64,000 nt of DNA from Neurospora tetrasperma FGSC 2508 (GCF_000213175.1 NW_009799104.1:3444586-3508585); one strand, 5' to 3'. Counted from the first letter of the stretch, positions 1-11,961 are shown. Made by a program: numbers and translations. The notes: generated by a model from the letters alone, not told the origin.

Positions 1-125
1 CCTCTGGGATAGTTTCTTGTAACTGGCGTCTTCCGGCTATGCAAATAGGGCTCTACTACTCCCTTCCAGTTGCTCAAACGTCCCCTGTTCGATTCGCGAT
101 CGAGACCTTTCCACCTTCTTTTTTT
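1..125 (+). repeat. tRNA-like SINE, copy A (cut by window edge)
   Basis: This is the 3' part of the repeat family seen again at 8.9, 9.4, 39.0, 52.7, 54.0 and 55.5/63.3 kb. It has the shared block CTGGCGTCTTCCGGCTATG, then the CCCTTCCAG block, then a box-B-like TGTTCGATTCGC near 86-97, and ends in a run of seven T at 119-125. The 5' half lies outside the window. Confidence 0.75.
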
Positions 126-903
126 GGTCCTTTTACCGTTTTTGCTTTTACTATCTGACTGGCACTGCAATCCATCCATCATCCATCATAATACTTCCGT
201 CTTCTTTGTGATACGTTCATTTTGCTAGCTTTAGACCTACAATGTGTACTTTCGGTACTCATGTATCGGCGCAGGAAGTAGCAGCATTATTCTATTATCC
301 ACCTTCCGTTTGTCAACTGCTTTTGAGCCCCGTCGTGTAATACTGAAAATCCTGTAATATTGCGAGTGCTCAAATGTCTTTTCATATCGTGTTGATTCAC
401 TTCAACGTAGGTTTATGTCAGGTTGACGTGACTCTCTTCAGTTGCCTGCCCAAATCGTTCCTCAACCGATCACATTTTGACCAACAATGATCGGTTCATT
501 AACATCTCGAGTACTTGCGGTCTGTGAGCTCCTTTTGCGGCATCACTAGTTTACTATACCCAGGTCTCATCCGATGTCCATACCGCTGCCATTGGGCCAA
601 CCCATTAATCTGGTACGGTTGAGGGGTGACGCGGCCGGCTTGCAAGGCTGAGCAGTCCACCCACAAGGCCCTACGTCACGCACAGAACATAATTTGACTC
701 CCGAAATTTCTTTCTACCCCTCGATCAAAGTTCGCAAACAGCAACTGTTAACTGCGCGTCACCGTCTTCTTGCCCCTTGTAACACCTCGACGACTGCGCA
801 TACGTAGAGGTACTTTCATCACCTTGAGCCACAGTTGCGCGCTCCTATTGCGACCATCTTAGTTCTGCGCGTCTTTCAAGTCCCTCACGATACATTGTAC
901 AGC
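126..903. other. Intergenic, no gene seen
   Basis: Pyrimidine-rich sequence upstream of the first RNase H-fold gene. No open frame with coding character, tRNA or long repeat was found; it probably holds that gene's promoter and leader. Confidence 0.5.
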
Positions 904-2590
904 ATGGCGTCAAATGCAACGGAAGCGAACAACAGGCTCGACTCGTCCAGCCGGGCGCTCAGCAGACCAGAAATACTCAATACTTCTCGTAAGACACATC
1001 CAGCCCGAAACATTGTGTCAAATCATCGTACATTCTCTTCATCGTTGCTAATAAATTCCATCGCAAACAGGCATTCCCAAAGTCTGCACCACATTGCGCG
1101 GCAAAGTCAATGCTCCTGAACCAAACGACGAGGCCTCCAAGCGTCATATTATCACCATCGCTGAGCGATTCCAAGGGCGCATGGCAACGAAAGGCGAAGT
1201 TGCGCTGTCATTCTTCACAGGAGCGTCCCGTTTGCACGAGCCAGGCGGGGAGACCGTCGGTGCCTACTCGGTAATCTTCACCGAAATGTCACCAAACACC
1301 GACGACCATGGCAAGCAAGCCGAGATGGCGTGGAGTTCACGGTTACTTAGGGACAACGTAGTTGCAGAAGCTCTGGCAGTGGTCCAGGCACTTCAGCTTG
1401 CCCACCAGCGGTTGCGCACCCTTCCTCCTGGTCCAGGTGGTCCCAAGCTTGCTACGGTACATATTTTCACGGGAGCCCTTCACGTGTTCCGAGACATCGT
1501 ACTTACCAACAACGCCTGGAGTGCGAACAGGAGTCTCACTCCTCACGCTAAACTCTTGAGAACGATTCAAGTCATGATGTTCGAACAAAGTCAGAAGCTT
1601 GGCGACATTCCCGATCTGGAGGTCGATTTACACCTCTACTGGCTAACGGCGGAAAGTAGCCTCGAGAGCCAGCGGGCCGCCAAGCGCGTTGCCCTCCAAT
1701 GTCGACTACTTGATGGCGAGCAGAATATGTTTACCCTGGACGGTGAAGCCAGACTCGCTGCAGAGATGCCTCCATCGGTGTATCTCGATGTAGAACACGC
1801 CCTTATCCAAAAAAGTAAGGATCACAAAGAGAAGTCCAACGAGAAATCAGCAGCAGCCGGTGTCCCTAGAGATATCATCTGTTCCGTTGGATACCACGAC
1901 TCGTGGTACGGTCAGTCATATGACCCCTGTCCGGAGCCATACGTCTCCTCCTTTTCCGACCCCGAGGACTTTTACGATTCGGACCTCGAGGTCCACGAGT
2001 CCATCGAGATTTCCCCCTCGCCCTCTCGCCCCAGCAACCCGGTGTCCTACACGTCAGGCCCGCCCCCAATGGGCGGCCCTCCGGACATGGTATCGAACAT
2101 CCCCTTCCCGGGAACGAACAAGCCACTGTGGTGGCGCGATCTCGGTCCGGCCCGTCCCACCATCGAGCAGACCAGCCAGATCAAGGACTCGACCCCAAGC
2201 ATCGAACAAGATGATGTTCCAGGCACCGAAAAAGCCACGGTGACTAGAACCGAAGCGACGGCTGAGGAGGAAGATGACTGGATGGAGGAGCATGTTCTGG
2301 AGCAGTGCATCCGTTTCATGCAGGAGAGGAGGATGCGTGGACATAGGGAGGAACCGGTTCTGGAGCGGTGGCAGGAGGTCTGCCTCAAGGAGCTTCGCCT
2401 GATGGCGCCTGGAAATCCCATTGTGCGTGCTCATGAGGCGAAGAGAGTCCGGATTAACCGCTTGCTGGACCAAATCCATGCCATGCGTGTGAACATAAGC
2501 CAGCGGCAAAAGCTGGTGAGTGAGAAAGACAAGGAGGTGCGCCACTTGGCGCGTGACCAACCTTTCTTCTTCGGAGCATCCTTTTCCTAA
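904..2590 (+). CDS. RNase H-fold protein, active site lost (paralogue 1)
   Basis: Two exons, 904-988 and 1071-2590; the intron has donor GTAAGA, branch-like GCTAAT and acceptor CAG, in phase 1. The ATG at 904 is chosen because the large exon has no upstream ATG in frame. The product is about 534 residues. Residues about 70-250 follow the RNase H plan of the intact paralogue at 36.9 kb, but the first Asp is Gly (FFTGAS, about residue 79), the third acidic site is Gly (IFTGAL, about 163) and the last motif reads WLTAESS instead of WVPGHAG. The Glu (AEALAV, about 128) remains. A family motif follows the fold (MFTLDGEARLAAEMPPSV). The tail of roughly 280 residues is disordered and Pro/Ser/Asp-rich, ending in charged helices. 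A binding or regulatory role is an inference; catalysis is unlikely. Confidence 0.8.
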
Positions 2591-4809
2591 GGCGGTTGGT
2601 TGGTCGTTCTCGTCCTCGTCATTGGTACTTTGGCGGCCTTGGGATGTTCTGGACTTTGTAGTTTGTTATGTCATGTTGCGTTCGTGTTGGAGGAGGAAGA
2701 CTTTGATGTTGCACTATGGCGAAGTTGCCGAGCGATCATAGATGTGTGGCGTTTGGTGTGTGAAAAGCTGGGGTTTGTCAAGGTTTTCTCTCTGTCATTA
2801 TTCGCATTGCTCAAGAGCAAGGAGTTTGGATTCATTCGGTTTCTTCTCCTTTGTACGAGATACCCCTGTCAGGTAGAGACTTTAGAACATGGTAGAGGTA
2901 GCTTTGAGTTATGTTTCATTTGATACATCCATCGCTTCCAGTACTTTGCTGTTGAATAGCTTTGTATTCTGTGATCGTACCTTCGATCCAGCTTCATAAC
3001 TAAGAAACCTGAAAACTACCTCTACTGCTCTCGCGACATGAAGTAGCACAATGTTATTTCTCCTGAAGTGAACTTCGACTTCACTGGAACTGTGACATAA
3101 CTCTTCGCTTCGCTCGGTCAATGGATGAATTTCAGGACACTCTTCCATACTTCGTGAGCTTCAGGCGTATCGGTAATTAGTATAGGTGTATCTAAATTAT
3201 ATGATGTGTTTCAGAGGGTTTCAGGTTGACACCATTCTCACGCTTGGTTATACCGAGATACGTAATGCACTCTCTGTTTGACCGAAGGCATTTTCAAGTG
3301 ATCTTGCAGTGTTTCTAACGGATAAGGATAGGTCTGACTTGGAATATCAGGTTAACAAACTGATTAGGTAGCATTGGACTAGCTGTACTAATCTAGAGGT
3401 ATGTACAAGGAGAAGTAGGCCGGGCACTCTTGCCTGGCTTTAACTTTATATCGAGATAATATCACGCTACCGCACGTCTTCACACTTCTTATACAGTTTG
3501 TGTCTACAGAATATGTCTGCACGAGCCTCATAATGCTGTTAACGCTCTTAACATTATACTCACAATCTCACCATGACTGACAGTGCTGCAGGTTTACAGA
3601 GCGATGGATCTCTAACCTTCGTGAGAAACTGACAACAATACTATTATAAACGGGATGTTATAGTCAACCAACGATACAAGAAACATCAAGAGAGCGAGAT
3701 ATAAAGGTGCAGCAGAGGGAGTAGTAGATGAAGGAGTAGAAGAAGGAGGGGATGGAGGATGAAGAGGCGGATTACGAGAACGAGAAGGAGAAGATGGACG
3801 AACAACAGGTCGAAACCCGTATCGACGGGAGAAGAAAAAGCAGCACAGGTCCAAGAAGGAAAACAACAAAACAGAAGAAAACGAGGAGGAAGGGCAGAAG
3901 GGCACAGAGAGGGCCATAAAAAGTATAAGAGAATGAAAGTATGGAATCAAGTAGTGGTGTGTATTAGAGGCTTCAGGGGATATAAACGCTTCTGCCAAAC
4001 AATCGTAGCGCCTCTGTGCCTCAGCGAATCAGGCATAGAGCAGACTCCAATCCATTCTTTTCGGCTTGCATTTGGCTGCCTCTCATTCACAAACTTTCTC
4101 CTGATGTCAACATGGGTGTTGAGTCCTTGAAAGCGTTGTTAACTCACGTCTTCGCTGTGCTCACAGGTATGGACGGTAGCCCTCCGTTAATGAAGTGAGG
4201 TTAATAGTGGGGTAGAAGGAACAGTGGGCCAGGCAAGGGTGACCGGGAAGCATGGATATTTACAAATAAGCTGTTATCAGTGTTGCGGCAAGTTATGGTA
4301 CACTTGTGTTAATGCACTATGTCAGTAGATGCCAGCGGTGCCACTTTCGAACCGGGTATCCCTGACGAGATTAGGAGGAACCAACGACACAGCAAGCTTA
4401 ACTGGCAAGCCAGCTACACATCGGATACACAGATAACAGAAAAATTGAGCACGCGGAAAATTCAAAACCATAACTCAACGTCCAGTTGTTTGTGCCAAAC
4501 AAAGAGGCTTGCTTCCGCGTTCATTGTCTTCAGTGTCGACATGCCATAAAACACTGTCGTGAAGGGTATCACAGCTGGATAATAGGGAGGGCATGAGGGA
4601 TGAAAAGCCCATTTTACCCAGTAGGTCGAAGAGGCCATTCACAGTCACAAGGGATGGGCGAGACTTCTCGCGCCACCAGAAAGAGGCCACTGTCAGTGGA
4701 TCACTAGATCGAACCAACGGTCAAAAGAAGAAGGGAAAAAAGCAGAGAGGAAGAAAAGTCTTGAGCTACTTGCTCGATTGATTGCCAAAGCCCAGAAACG
4801 ACCGACGGC
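2591..4809. other. Intergenic, no gene seen
   Basis: No ORF with convincing coding character on either strand. A purine-rich (GGAGA-type) tract lies at about 3700-3930 and gives rise to low-complexity Arg/Glu or Ser/Pro frames that are judged spurious. Confidence 0.5.
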
Positions 4810-4836
4810 CAGTCATCTAGCCTAGCTAGATGACTG
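4810..4836. terminator. Perfect inverted repeat, possible 3'-end hairpin
   Basis: CAGTCATCTAG and CTAGATGACTG form an 11-bp perfect stem with a 5-nt loop. It lies about 80 bp beyond the stop codon of the minus-strand RNase H-fold gene, so a 3'-end role is possible. Fungal 3' ends do not need hairpins, so it could also be a relic of a small element. Confidence 0.35.
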
Positions 4837-4916
4837 CCCAGGTCCCCCCGCCCTACGCGACATGTCACCTGATTCACGCCTCAAGTTCCGCCCATTTCCA
4901 GATCGACATCGCGTTT

Positions 4917-6115
4917 TTATTGTTCTCTTAAAAACAGGGTGTACCACTGTTGGTAGCAACCCTGAAACTCAGCTGACAACTGGTTCCACCGCTGGATATC
5001 CTGGCATTGATTGAACCAGTGTTCGAAGCTGATATCTTGCCGCTCTTCATTGGGTTGAGGTTGGAGGTGATTATCATTGCCGTGCACCTCGTAGTCGTTC
5101 GAGCCTTCGAGGACCTCGAGATTGTTCCCTGGGCCGTTTATGTCCGCTTGGCATGGGAATAGATCGTAGTCGCCATCTTGGCCCTCCGCATCCCCTCCCT
5201 CGGCCACTCGTGATGTCGCCTGGTAAGGCGGAGCGGGCAGTTCCCGAGACAGTTTCTGGATCACGGAGTCCCAGTGACGGCACGGCCGCTCCTCTCCGCC
5301 GACGATAAGCAAGGGCATCGTAGTCTCGGAAACTATGCCAGCTACCTCATCGGCTTTGCAATGAAGCTTCACCTTGTTGTCGACGTGACCAGGAACCCAG
5401 AGCAGTGCAATCTTACTTCAAGTGGTGAGACGCGACCTGCGAATCGTTCTCGAAGTCTCTTTGACCAGCGGTAAATGGAAGAGATATGGTCGCTCTCTTT
5501 TGGCATAGTCTCCCTCAATTCTGCTAGATGCTCGAGCGTGAATATGCCATCGTTAAAGATCTTGACCTGCACCTTTGATTTGGTTTTCGGCGGCAATTGT
5601 CGTTCGAGTGTGGCTAGCTCGCTGATTGCCACCTTGATAGCGTGCTTGATTGCTAGCAATTCACAGCCGTTGATGCTTTGGCGGAAAACAGGCCAGCCGG
5701 CCGCTACTTCGCTGCCGTGCTCCTCAGTGCCTGGCGCATAGCGTTTGAATGTGACCGCATAGGCACCATTAAGACCGCGCCGTGAGCCATCGGTAAAGAT
5801 TGCAAGGGTGATGTTTGTGGATGTTGAGACCACGCGGTGCGCACGGCACGCGGTTTCGATGGCCTTCGCTCGGTCCTTTTCAATGATGATCTCGCCGCAA
5901 AAATGCTTTGAATCAAGGACTCGGGAGTCTGAAGTCAGAAATAACTGTCAGTATACTGTCTCGCAACCGGCTCTGATGCCTCAAAGGGCCATGCGCCTCA
6001 ACGCGCACTGACATGTGTTTGGTAATGTGGCAATACTCAAGCTATCCGGTCGGGATTTCATTCTGCGGTCCAAGGAGGTATCCATATCTCGTGGATGTCT
6101 TCGCGAGTATTGCAT
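4917..6115 (-). pseudogene. RNase H-fold protein, intact catalytic residues but frame-disrupted (paralogue 2)
   Basis: The ATG at 6115 opens a 103-nt exon (6115-6013). It ends in phase 1 at a GTCAGT donor; the acceptor is CAG before 5928 and the branch site is CTGAC. The second exon encodes an RNase H fold with IFTDGS, NGCELLAI and IFNDGI, the first three acidic positions. Near 5400 the reading frame changes just before the WVPGH motif. The last motif (WVPGHVDNKV, then KADEV with the fourth Asp) and a tail of about 130 residues lie in the other frame down to 4917. The tail is rich in Gln, Trp and acidic residues (WFNQCQDIQRWNQ), like paralogue 4. A one-base indel, recent decay or a sequencing error would explain this; a splice solution was not found. 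Confidence 0.7.
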
Positions 6116-7249
6116 ATTCTAGAAGCTGGGGTCGACCAACGAAAATAGTGAGGTGGCCTCGTCGGATGGAAAGCGTTGAAAGAGCTTGCTCCGTTATAAA
6201 AAGTGGTTGTATCGCGGGTGGGTGATGAATGCGAGGGAGGACGGAAGTCGCCAACGAACGCGATCGTTGGTTGATGAGAAACGGGTGAAAAGCGGGGCAG
6301 AGACGGTACAACTCAAGTATTGTAGAATCCGTCTGGTCCCGTGACTCGTGACAAGTTAGTTCGAGAGCGGAAGATGTGGGCAGAAAATAACAGGAGCCAA
6401 CTTCAGTCTTTCTCGGGTTCTGCAAATGAAGGCGGAAGTACGATGAGATAAAATCGTTGTATGTGGAAGGAACGATGCATGCTGAACTTTCGTTATTTAT
6501 ACGGTTATAACCCTAACCCCAAAGTGGTGCTATACTCCCAAATTTGCGAGCCCTACCGAGGGTGGAATCAAGAAACTACATGGGATCTGCTATTTTATAG
6601 TTCAGAAAAGCCAAACGAAGCGAGGCGTGCTCTTCGGAGTCATGCCATCTGTATCCTCTATGTGGGCCGCGCATACTGTAGAGAGTCAGCGAGGCAGCTC
6701 AGTGCAGCATTGCGCGTCACGCAGGAACAAACATCTCAGAATCAGGGTTATAGGACCATATTGTGAGTAATACCGGCTTTGCAGCCTGGTTCACATATTA
6801 GTCATTGCTTGCCTGTGTTGAAGCGACGGTAACAACAGTAATATGACGGTAATGGAGGTATCATGCTTTAACCATTCACCATGAACGCCCCGCAGTTTAT
6901 CAAGAGGCTGAACCAGGAATGTCACAGCACTTACATAGTGCGCTAACAGCATCGGACGTGCGCTGCAAGACTCAAAGTTACTGCCATATCCCAGTTTATG
7001 CATGCACCTGACCCCCACCACAGATCACAAACAATCCATGCCTCGCCCGCAATGCCCCCACTTCTCGCCCTTCACTGCAACCGGGCGTTTCTTCACTTGC
7101 ATTACTTTGCACTAGGTACCTACATACCAGAGGGGACTTCCCGCATTCCTGTCGCAACTCAAAATCGTCATTTGGCTTAAGCAACGAGCGCAAGCATCCC
7201 TTTTGCATTTTCGCCTCAATCAACAACTGCCTGATCCAGGGGAGCTACA
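6116..7249. other. Intergenic, no gene seen
   Basis: Upstream region between the divergent paralogue-2 gene and the Tyr/Gly repeat gene. A lone two-unit CCCTAA-like stretch at about 6507-6520 is too short to be a telomere relic. Confidence 0.5.
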
Positions 7250-8117
7250 ATGGTACCGCCTGCACCTCCGAAGAAGGAGCAAAACTCAAACAATGGTAAG
7301 CTGATGCGCCCTCTCCCTCTCAACTTCAGCAAATCTCCTGCGCTCTTGTCCAGGGTGTATTCTGACAATTCTTCAAGCAGATTCCTTCAATTGCTATCTT
7401 GCCGAAGGTACCCAAGACCTAAAGGTACCCAGCCGGCGCGACCTGTTGAAAACCAGACACGCCTGGAGCTTGAGCGTTCGCAACGAGCTTGAGCGCGAAC
7501 TCGAGATCGAGCGCGAGCACCGTCACAACTACGAACAGAGATCCAGAGTAGAGAATGGCCAACAAGAGCTCAAGCTAGTGAACGGACAGCGCCGCAAGCG
7601 CGAAGACGACAGCGAGGAGGACGAAGCCACCGAGAAGCGATTCACCAAGCGCCGCAACGTCGACGTTGACACAGAGAAGCGCCCGTCTCAGCCACTCTCA
7701 ACCTCGCACCAGTCCCACGCGCCTTCTCAGCCGACTGCCCGACCCGTCCACGCGCACAAGTTTGCCCTCACCGACAATGGCCCTTGGTACGAGTCCATCT
7801 ACAACGAGGTGTACAAGAAGGTCTACAGCGAGATCTACGACGAGGCCTACTCCAAGGCGTACAACCTAGCTTACAACGATGCCTTCAAGGACGGCTACGA
7901 CAATGGCATCTCTGACGGTTGCCATGATGGGAACAACACTGGGTATATGGACGGATTCCGCCGTGGGTACAAGAAGTCATATCGGATCTTGTATGCAGAG
8001 GCCTACGAGACGGCAATGGATGAGAAGAGCAGCGACGGCGATTACGAGGATGAGTCAGGAGAGTTGACTGTTAGTGACGACGAGAAAGAGTCTGACACTT
8101 CTGAGAACGAGGAGTAA
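7250..8117 (+). CDS. Charged protein with Tyr-x3 / Gly-x3 tetrad repeats
   Basis: Exon 1 is 7250-7295. The preferred second exon is 7381-8117, after a CTGAC branch and GCAG acceptor, giving about 260 residues. An alternative acceptor at 7353 is also in frame and adds 9 residues. The first half is highly charged and predicted helical or disordered (LERELEIEREH; KR-rich patches that could serve nuclear import). Then, over about 85 residues, Tyr recurs every fourth position (YNEVYKKVYSEIYDEAY), passes into Gly every fourth position (GYDNGISDGCHDGNNTGY) and back to Tyr. This spacing resembles the deca-GX3 motif of the Yae1/Lto1 family, but the whole protein is not recognisable as either. The C-terminus is acidic and Ser-rich. 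Confidence 0.75.
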
Positions 8118-8914
8118 GAGAGGAGGCTTGGAAGGAAATTGATGACGGAGGTTATGCCTGCTGATGTGTCCGAGTTGTTTTAGAGGGTCACGTTATCAGC
8201 AACATCATACCCGAAAACATCTCTCAATGATAGGCGATGAACAACGGGTGATTTTGTCCAGTCAGGATACTTGAAGGTCAAGTTTTCAGGATCGGGAGGA
8301 GGCCGTAGTGGTCAGTTCCAACAAGCGCCATTGCTGGATGGAGAATAGGGGACACTTGCTCCAGTTACTGTTGCTACGACCGGAGATCGAAGGACTTGTA
8401 TTCAATTGAGATTGTAGTGCATAGCTCTCATGGTGTTGGGGATACATGTTTTCCTTTTTCTAGCTAGTCAAAACTTGCCTTTGCGCGTTATCAAGTCGAT
8501 GGTCAAATTCGGTCTTTGTCCCATTGCTCAGTTTACCTTGCATGTTAAACATATCCACCTGCATTCCTGATCAGCATTCTTTCTGTACTTTGTTTCCTTT
8601 CTCAACTTGGAGTTGTACGCGTGAATGAAGCAAAGGCATATGGCACCATTTCCGACTTGGGATCTCGAACAGAACTCATATCAAGACTGAGGATGAATGG
8701 AAACGGAAACGAACTTCTCAAAGAAGGATCCGTGTCAATTGAAAGGAAGATTAGTTTGCCTATCTCAAAAGGAAAGAATCGCAATTGCTGAGTGTCATGT
8801 GTAAAGTCCGTCAAGACCAATATGCAGGCAGCAAAGCTCCAGTCCTGCTGAGGGGTATGGGGCAGGAAGGGGGTATTCAAACTGATCGAAATGTCAGTAC
8901 ATCCAACAAACCTC
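8118..8914. other. Intergenic, no gene seen
   Basis: 3' flank of the Tyr/Gly repeat gene and 5' flank of SINE copy B. No coding frame or RNA gene is supported. Confidence 0.5.
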
Positions 8915-9199
8915 CAAGGGCTCTGTGGTCGAGCGGTGTGACGCGCAGCTTTGCGAACCACACAGCGAGGCTTGGGGGATCTCGCCTGAAAAACCCTGGC
9001 CGTGTTCCGCGTTTGCTCTAGTCCGCCTGCCTTGCGGCGGGTGGCTAGGAGCCGAGGCGTTTGGCGCCCCCAAGTAGTACTTCAACCTGGCGTCTTCCGG
9101 CTACGCATGAATAAGGCTCTTCTAATCCTTTCCAGGTTGCTGTACGTTCCGCTTGTGTTCGATTCACGCCCTTGCCATATTTTTTGGTCTTTTTTTTGT
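8915..9199 (+). repeat. tRNA-like SINE, copy B
   Basis: Begins with CAAGGGC (8915-8921), then the box-A-like TGGTCGAGCGG. It contains the shared TGGCGTCTTCCGGCTACGC and CCTTTCCAG blocks and a box-B-like TGTTCGATTCAC, and closes with GCCCTTG (9168-9174), an exact complement of the 5' heptamer. It ends in T-runs. CCAACA lies 10-11 nt upstream of the 5' heptamer. Confidence 0.85.
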
Positions 9200-9407
9200 T
9201 ATTCAAGATTCTTGGACCCTGCATCGGTCAGCCTCAGAATGAAACCGTGGATGCAAGAAATTGAACGCATCTAGCGATATATGCAAAGTCTTTTAGGCTT
9301 GCGGTATTAAATTCTTGTTTATAATTCACCAAGGGCGTGATTGCATGTAGCGGATGGACGAGCGGGCAATATAGGCTAGTCGAACAGCTAGTACTTTCAA
9401 CAACTTC

Positions 9408-9684
9408 CAAGGGCTGTGTGGTCGAGCGGCGTGGTGCGCAGCTTTTACAAACCACACCACTCGGGGCTTGGGGAATCTCCTGTGAAACCCTAGCGGTGCT
9501 CCGCGTTTGCTCTAGTCTGCCTGTCCTGCGGGTAGCTAGGAGCCGAGGCGTTTGGCCCCCAAGCAGTACTTCAACCTGGCGTCTTCCGGCTACGCAATAA
9601 ATAAGGCTCTTCTACTCCTTTCCAGGCTGCTGTACGTCCCGCGTTCGATTCACGCCCTTGCCCATCTTTTTTTTTTTTTTTTTC
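9408..9684 (+). repeat. tRNA-like SINE, copy C
   Basis: About 210 bp after copy B, same strand, and clearly similar throughout, so possibly a tandem duplication. The 5' CAAGGGC (9408-9414) pairs exactly with 3' GCCCTTG (9654-9660). It has box A TGGTCGAGCGG and box B CGTTCGATTCAC, and ends in a run of 18 T. TCAACA at 9397-9402 lies just upstream. Confidence 0.88.
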
Positions 9685-10565
9685 TTAAATTATGCATCCC
9701 GTCGGGTCATACCCATATTCATCAAGACGTTGGAAGCAACACATCATCTGGTCCCTTTTTTTCACCACTACCTAACTTACTGATATCTGCTTTCAACGCT
9801 CTCAAGGCACTACAATCTCTACTAGTACATACAGGTAGTATGGGGAAGCGCGATCCTAGCTTTACATATGTGGGCCTCGTGCCGCCCCTATTTCGCCTTC
9901 CCCGATACCGTTCTTGTGTCCTCGCTCACTTTTTTGACCTTCAAGCTGAAGCAGCACTGTCACACAAGCACTCCATCCTTACTTGTCTAAGCCGTAAGAC
10001 TCTCGCAAAGGGTTCCTCGACCGCATTTTGTTTTCCTATGTCCTTGTCTAGACCACCAAAGTGCCTGAATTCTACTATGGCATTGTACTTGCTCGTTTCT
10101 CCTGTTGTGGACAGAATGAGATACACAAGAAAAGTGGTGCCGGATAAGCTCATCTTTACCACCCCTATGCACGCCACTTCCACAGTAACACGGGTCAAGG
10201 TCGACACCAGCTCCGATAGGATCGTGGACAACAAGAGCTGCCCTAATTTTCATCCCATGTTTGCCCACGATACTACGTTCGGTATTGAATTGCCACGGCT
10301 AGACAGCTGACGCGGAACCTGTCACTGCCTGAAAGTTTCAGAGCCCTAGTAGGTATTCTTTACGGAGCACACAATACCAATTCTCGGCAAAATTATTTCC
10401 CTTCCTAACTACCGCATCACGGACAACAATCGACAGTTCGCCGTAACTCACTTGCTGAGGTAGCCACAACTACACCACCAAAGCCACAGTCTCCTGCGCG
10501 CGCACAACGTACCTACTCTTCGTACATTACATATACCTCATCGTCAACCTACGCCCCAAATCGCC
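9685..10565. other. Intergenic, no gene seen
   Basis: Open frames here either begin inside SINE copy C or lack coding character. The final 150 bases are the probable promoter and leader of RNase H-fold paralogue 3. Confidence 0.45.
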
Positions 10566-11961
10566 ATGCAGTCGCTATTTCCAGAGCCCAGAAATGAAGA
10601 GAGAAGGAGCGGGCAACGTGACTGGATCGCTCGCAGAGCACGGCCCACGCCTGAGCATGTAGAGCTCTTCAGTAAGTCTTTTGTCGGTGATACGGCTTCA
10701 GCTTGTATTATCTCCCGGTCACTGACTTGAGCTGTGATAACAAGAACTTCTTTTCACCTCTACTCTGACCGCCACCGTCTTTATTCCCTTCGCAGGCGAT
10801 GAGATGAGCCGAAACCAGGTGATTGCGCGAGCTGAGGCAGCTCAGTGTCGCCCCATCGCAACCCCTATTGACATCTCGTTGGGATTCTTTGTCTCAGCAT
10901 CATGTGTCGAGGGGCATGAGCTCAAGGGCGCGTACTCGGTAGTCTTCAGGCAGATGTCACCTGGCACAAGCGACCATGGCGAGGTTTTCAAGATGGGTTG
11001 GAACCAGCCTTTCGTCACAGACGAACACGCTGCGAACAGTCTGGCGATTTCTCAGGCGGTTAGGATTGCGGGCCAGACATTGCGTGCTATCCCAGTCGGC
11101 CCCCATGGAAGGGCCCCGGGAAAGGTTACCGTGAATGTCTTTACCCCCAGCAACCAAGCCCTTCGCGATATCATCAACCCGGTTGAAACTGCACCTGAGG
11201 ACCCGCGCCGAGCCGTACGCGCCAGAATCTCTTCACTTGTCCTTGAAGAAGTACAAAAGCTCTCCGATATTCCGGGAATGAGGGTCGAACTGGTTCTCTA
11301 CTGGGTCCCAGCCAAATCTGGCGTCACGAGCCAAAAGGAAGCGGGCAAGATTGCCATGAAATGCCGCAAATACGGCAAAAACATGATCTTCGTCAACGAT
11401 GAAGAGAGGCCCATTGCGGAGTTGCCGAAGTCGGTCTCACCACTCATCGCAGACGTCCTGATCCGAGAGCGCCTCCGGGTCAACAGAGAAAGGAGGGCCA
11501 ACGGAATGGCAAGTTCGGCAACCACGACCCTCCGGAAAGCAGCTCGCGCAACCGCCGAGCCTGCCATGAACCAAGACGGCCCCGTCCTGTCCCCTGCTGA
11601 GACTCCGAAGACCCAACTTCAAGAGCCTCACCCAGATCATTCTGAGCCCCGCGACCCCTCCCCGGCGCCCGACGGCCAAGACCTCACAACAGAGGGAAAA
11701 GAGCAGGCCGACGAAGGCTGCCTTGACCCGCTGGAGGAGCAGGCTCTCGTCGATCGACAGCTCTTAATCGAGACTCATGCGCATAATATTCGTTACTGCA
11801 GGGAGAGGGCCCTTCCAGGTCGCAGCACTTACAGGACCCAGCAGCTTTGGGAGAATGCTGCCGAGTCTTTTTGCTTTGAGCTGGAGAAGTTGGTCCCGGA
11901 CCATCCGTTGACTCGTGTTCCGCGCCGTTCTTTGCTCGATTTTATCTTCTCTTCACCATGA
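10566..11961 (+). CDS. RNase H-fold protein, active site lost (paralogue 3)
   Basis: Exons 10566-10671 and 10796-11961. The intron is GTAAGT...CGCAG in phase 1, the same position class as in the paralogues, and the product is about 423 residues. The fold is readable: ISLGFFVSAS, GAYSVVFRQMSPGTSDHG, then ANSLAISQAV, VNVFTPSNQ and LYWVPAKSG. The usual acidic residues are replaced: Asp to Ser in FFVSAS, Glu to Asn in ANSLAI, Asp to Pro in VFTPSN, and the last Asp to Gly in EAGKIA. The family motif after the fold is very clear (MIFVNDEERPIAELPKSV). A Pro/Glu-rich linker then leads to a helical C-terminus with many aromatic and basic residues. The fold is kept without catalytic residues, so binding or regulation is more likely than nuclease activity (inference). 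Confidence 0.85.

Noticed and set aside
3612-4130. Overlapping frames in the purine-rich tract
   Set aside because: Low-complexity translation on both strands without start context, introns or domains.
6507-6520. CCCTAA-like units, possible telomere relic
   Set aside because: Only about two units; a similar pair occurs at 45948. Too short to support telomere origin.
9552-10310. 252-codon frame
   Set aside because: Begins inside SINE copy C, runs through its T-run as poly-Phe, and has no recognisable domain.
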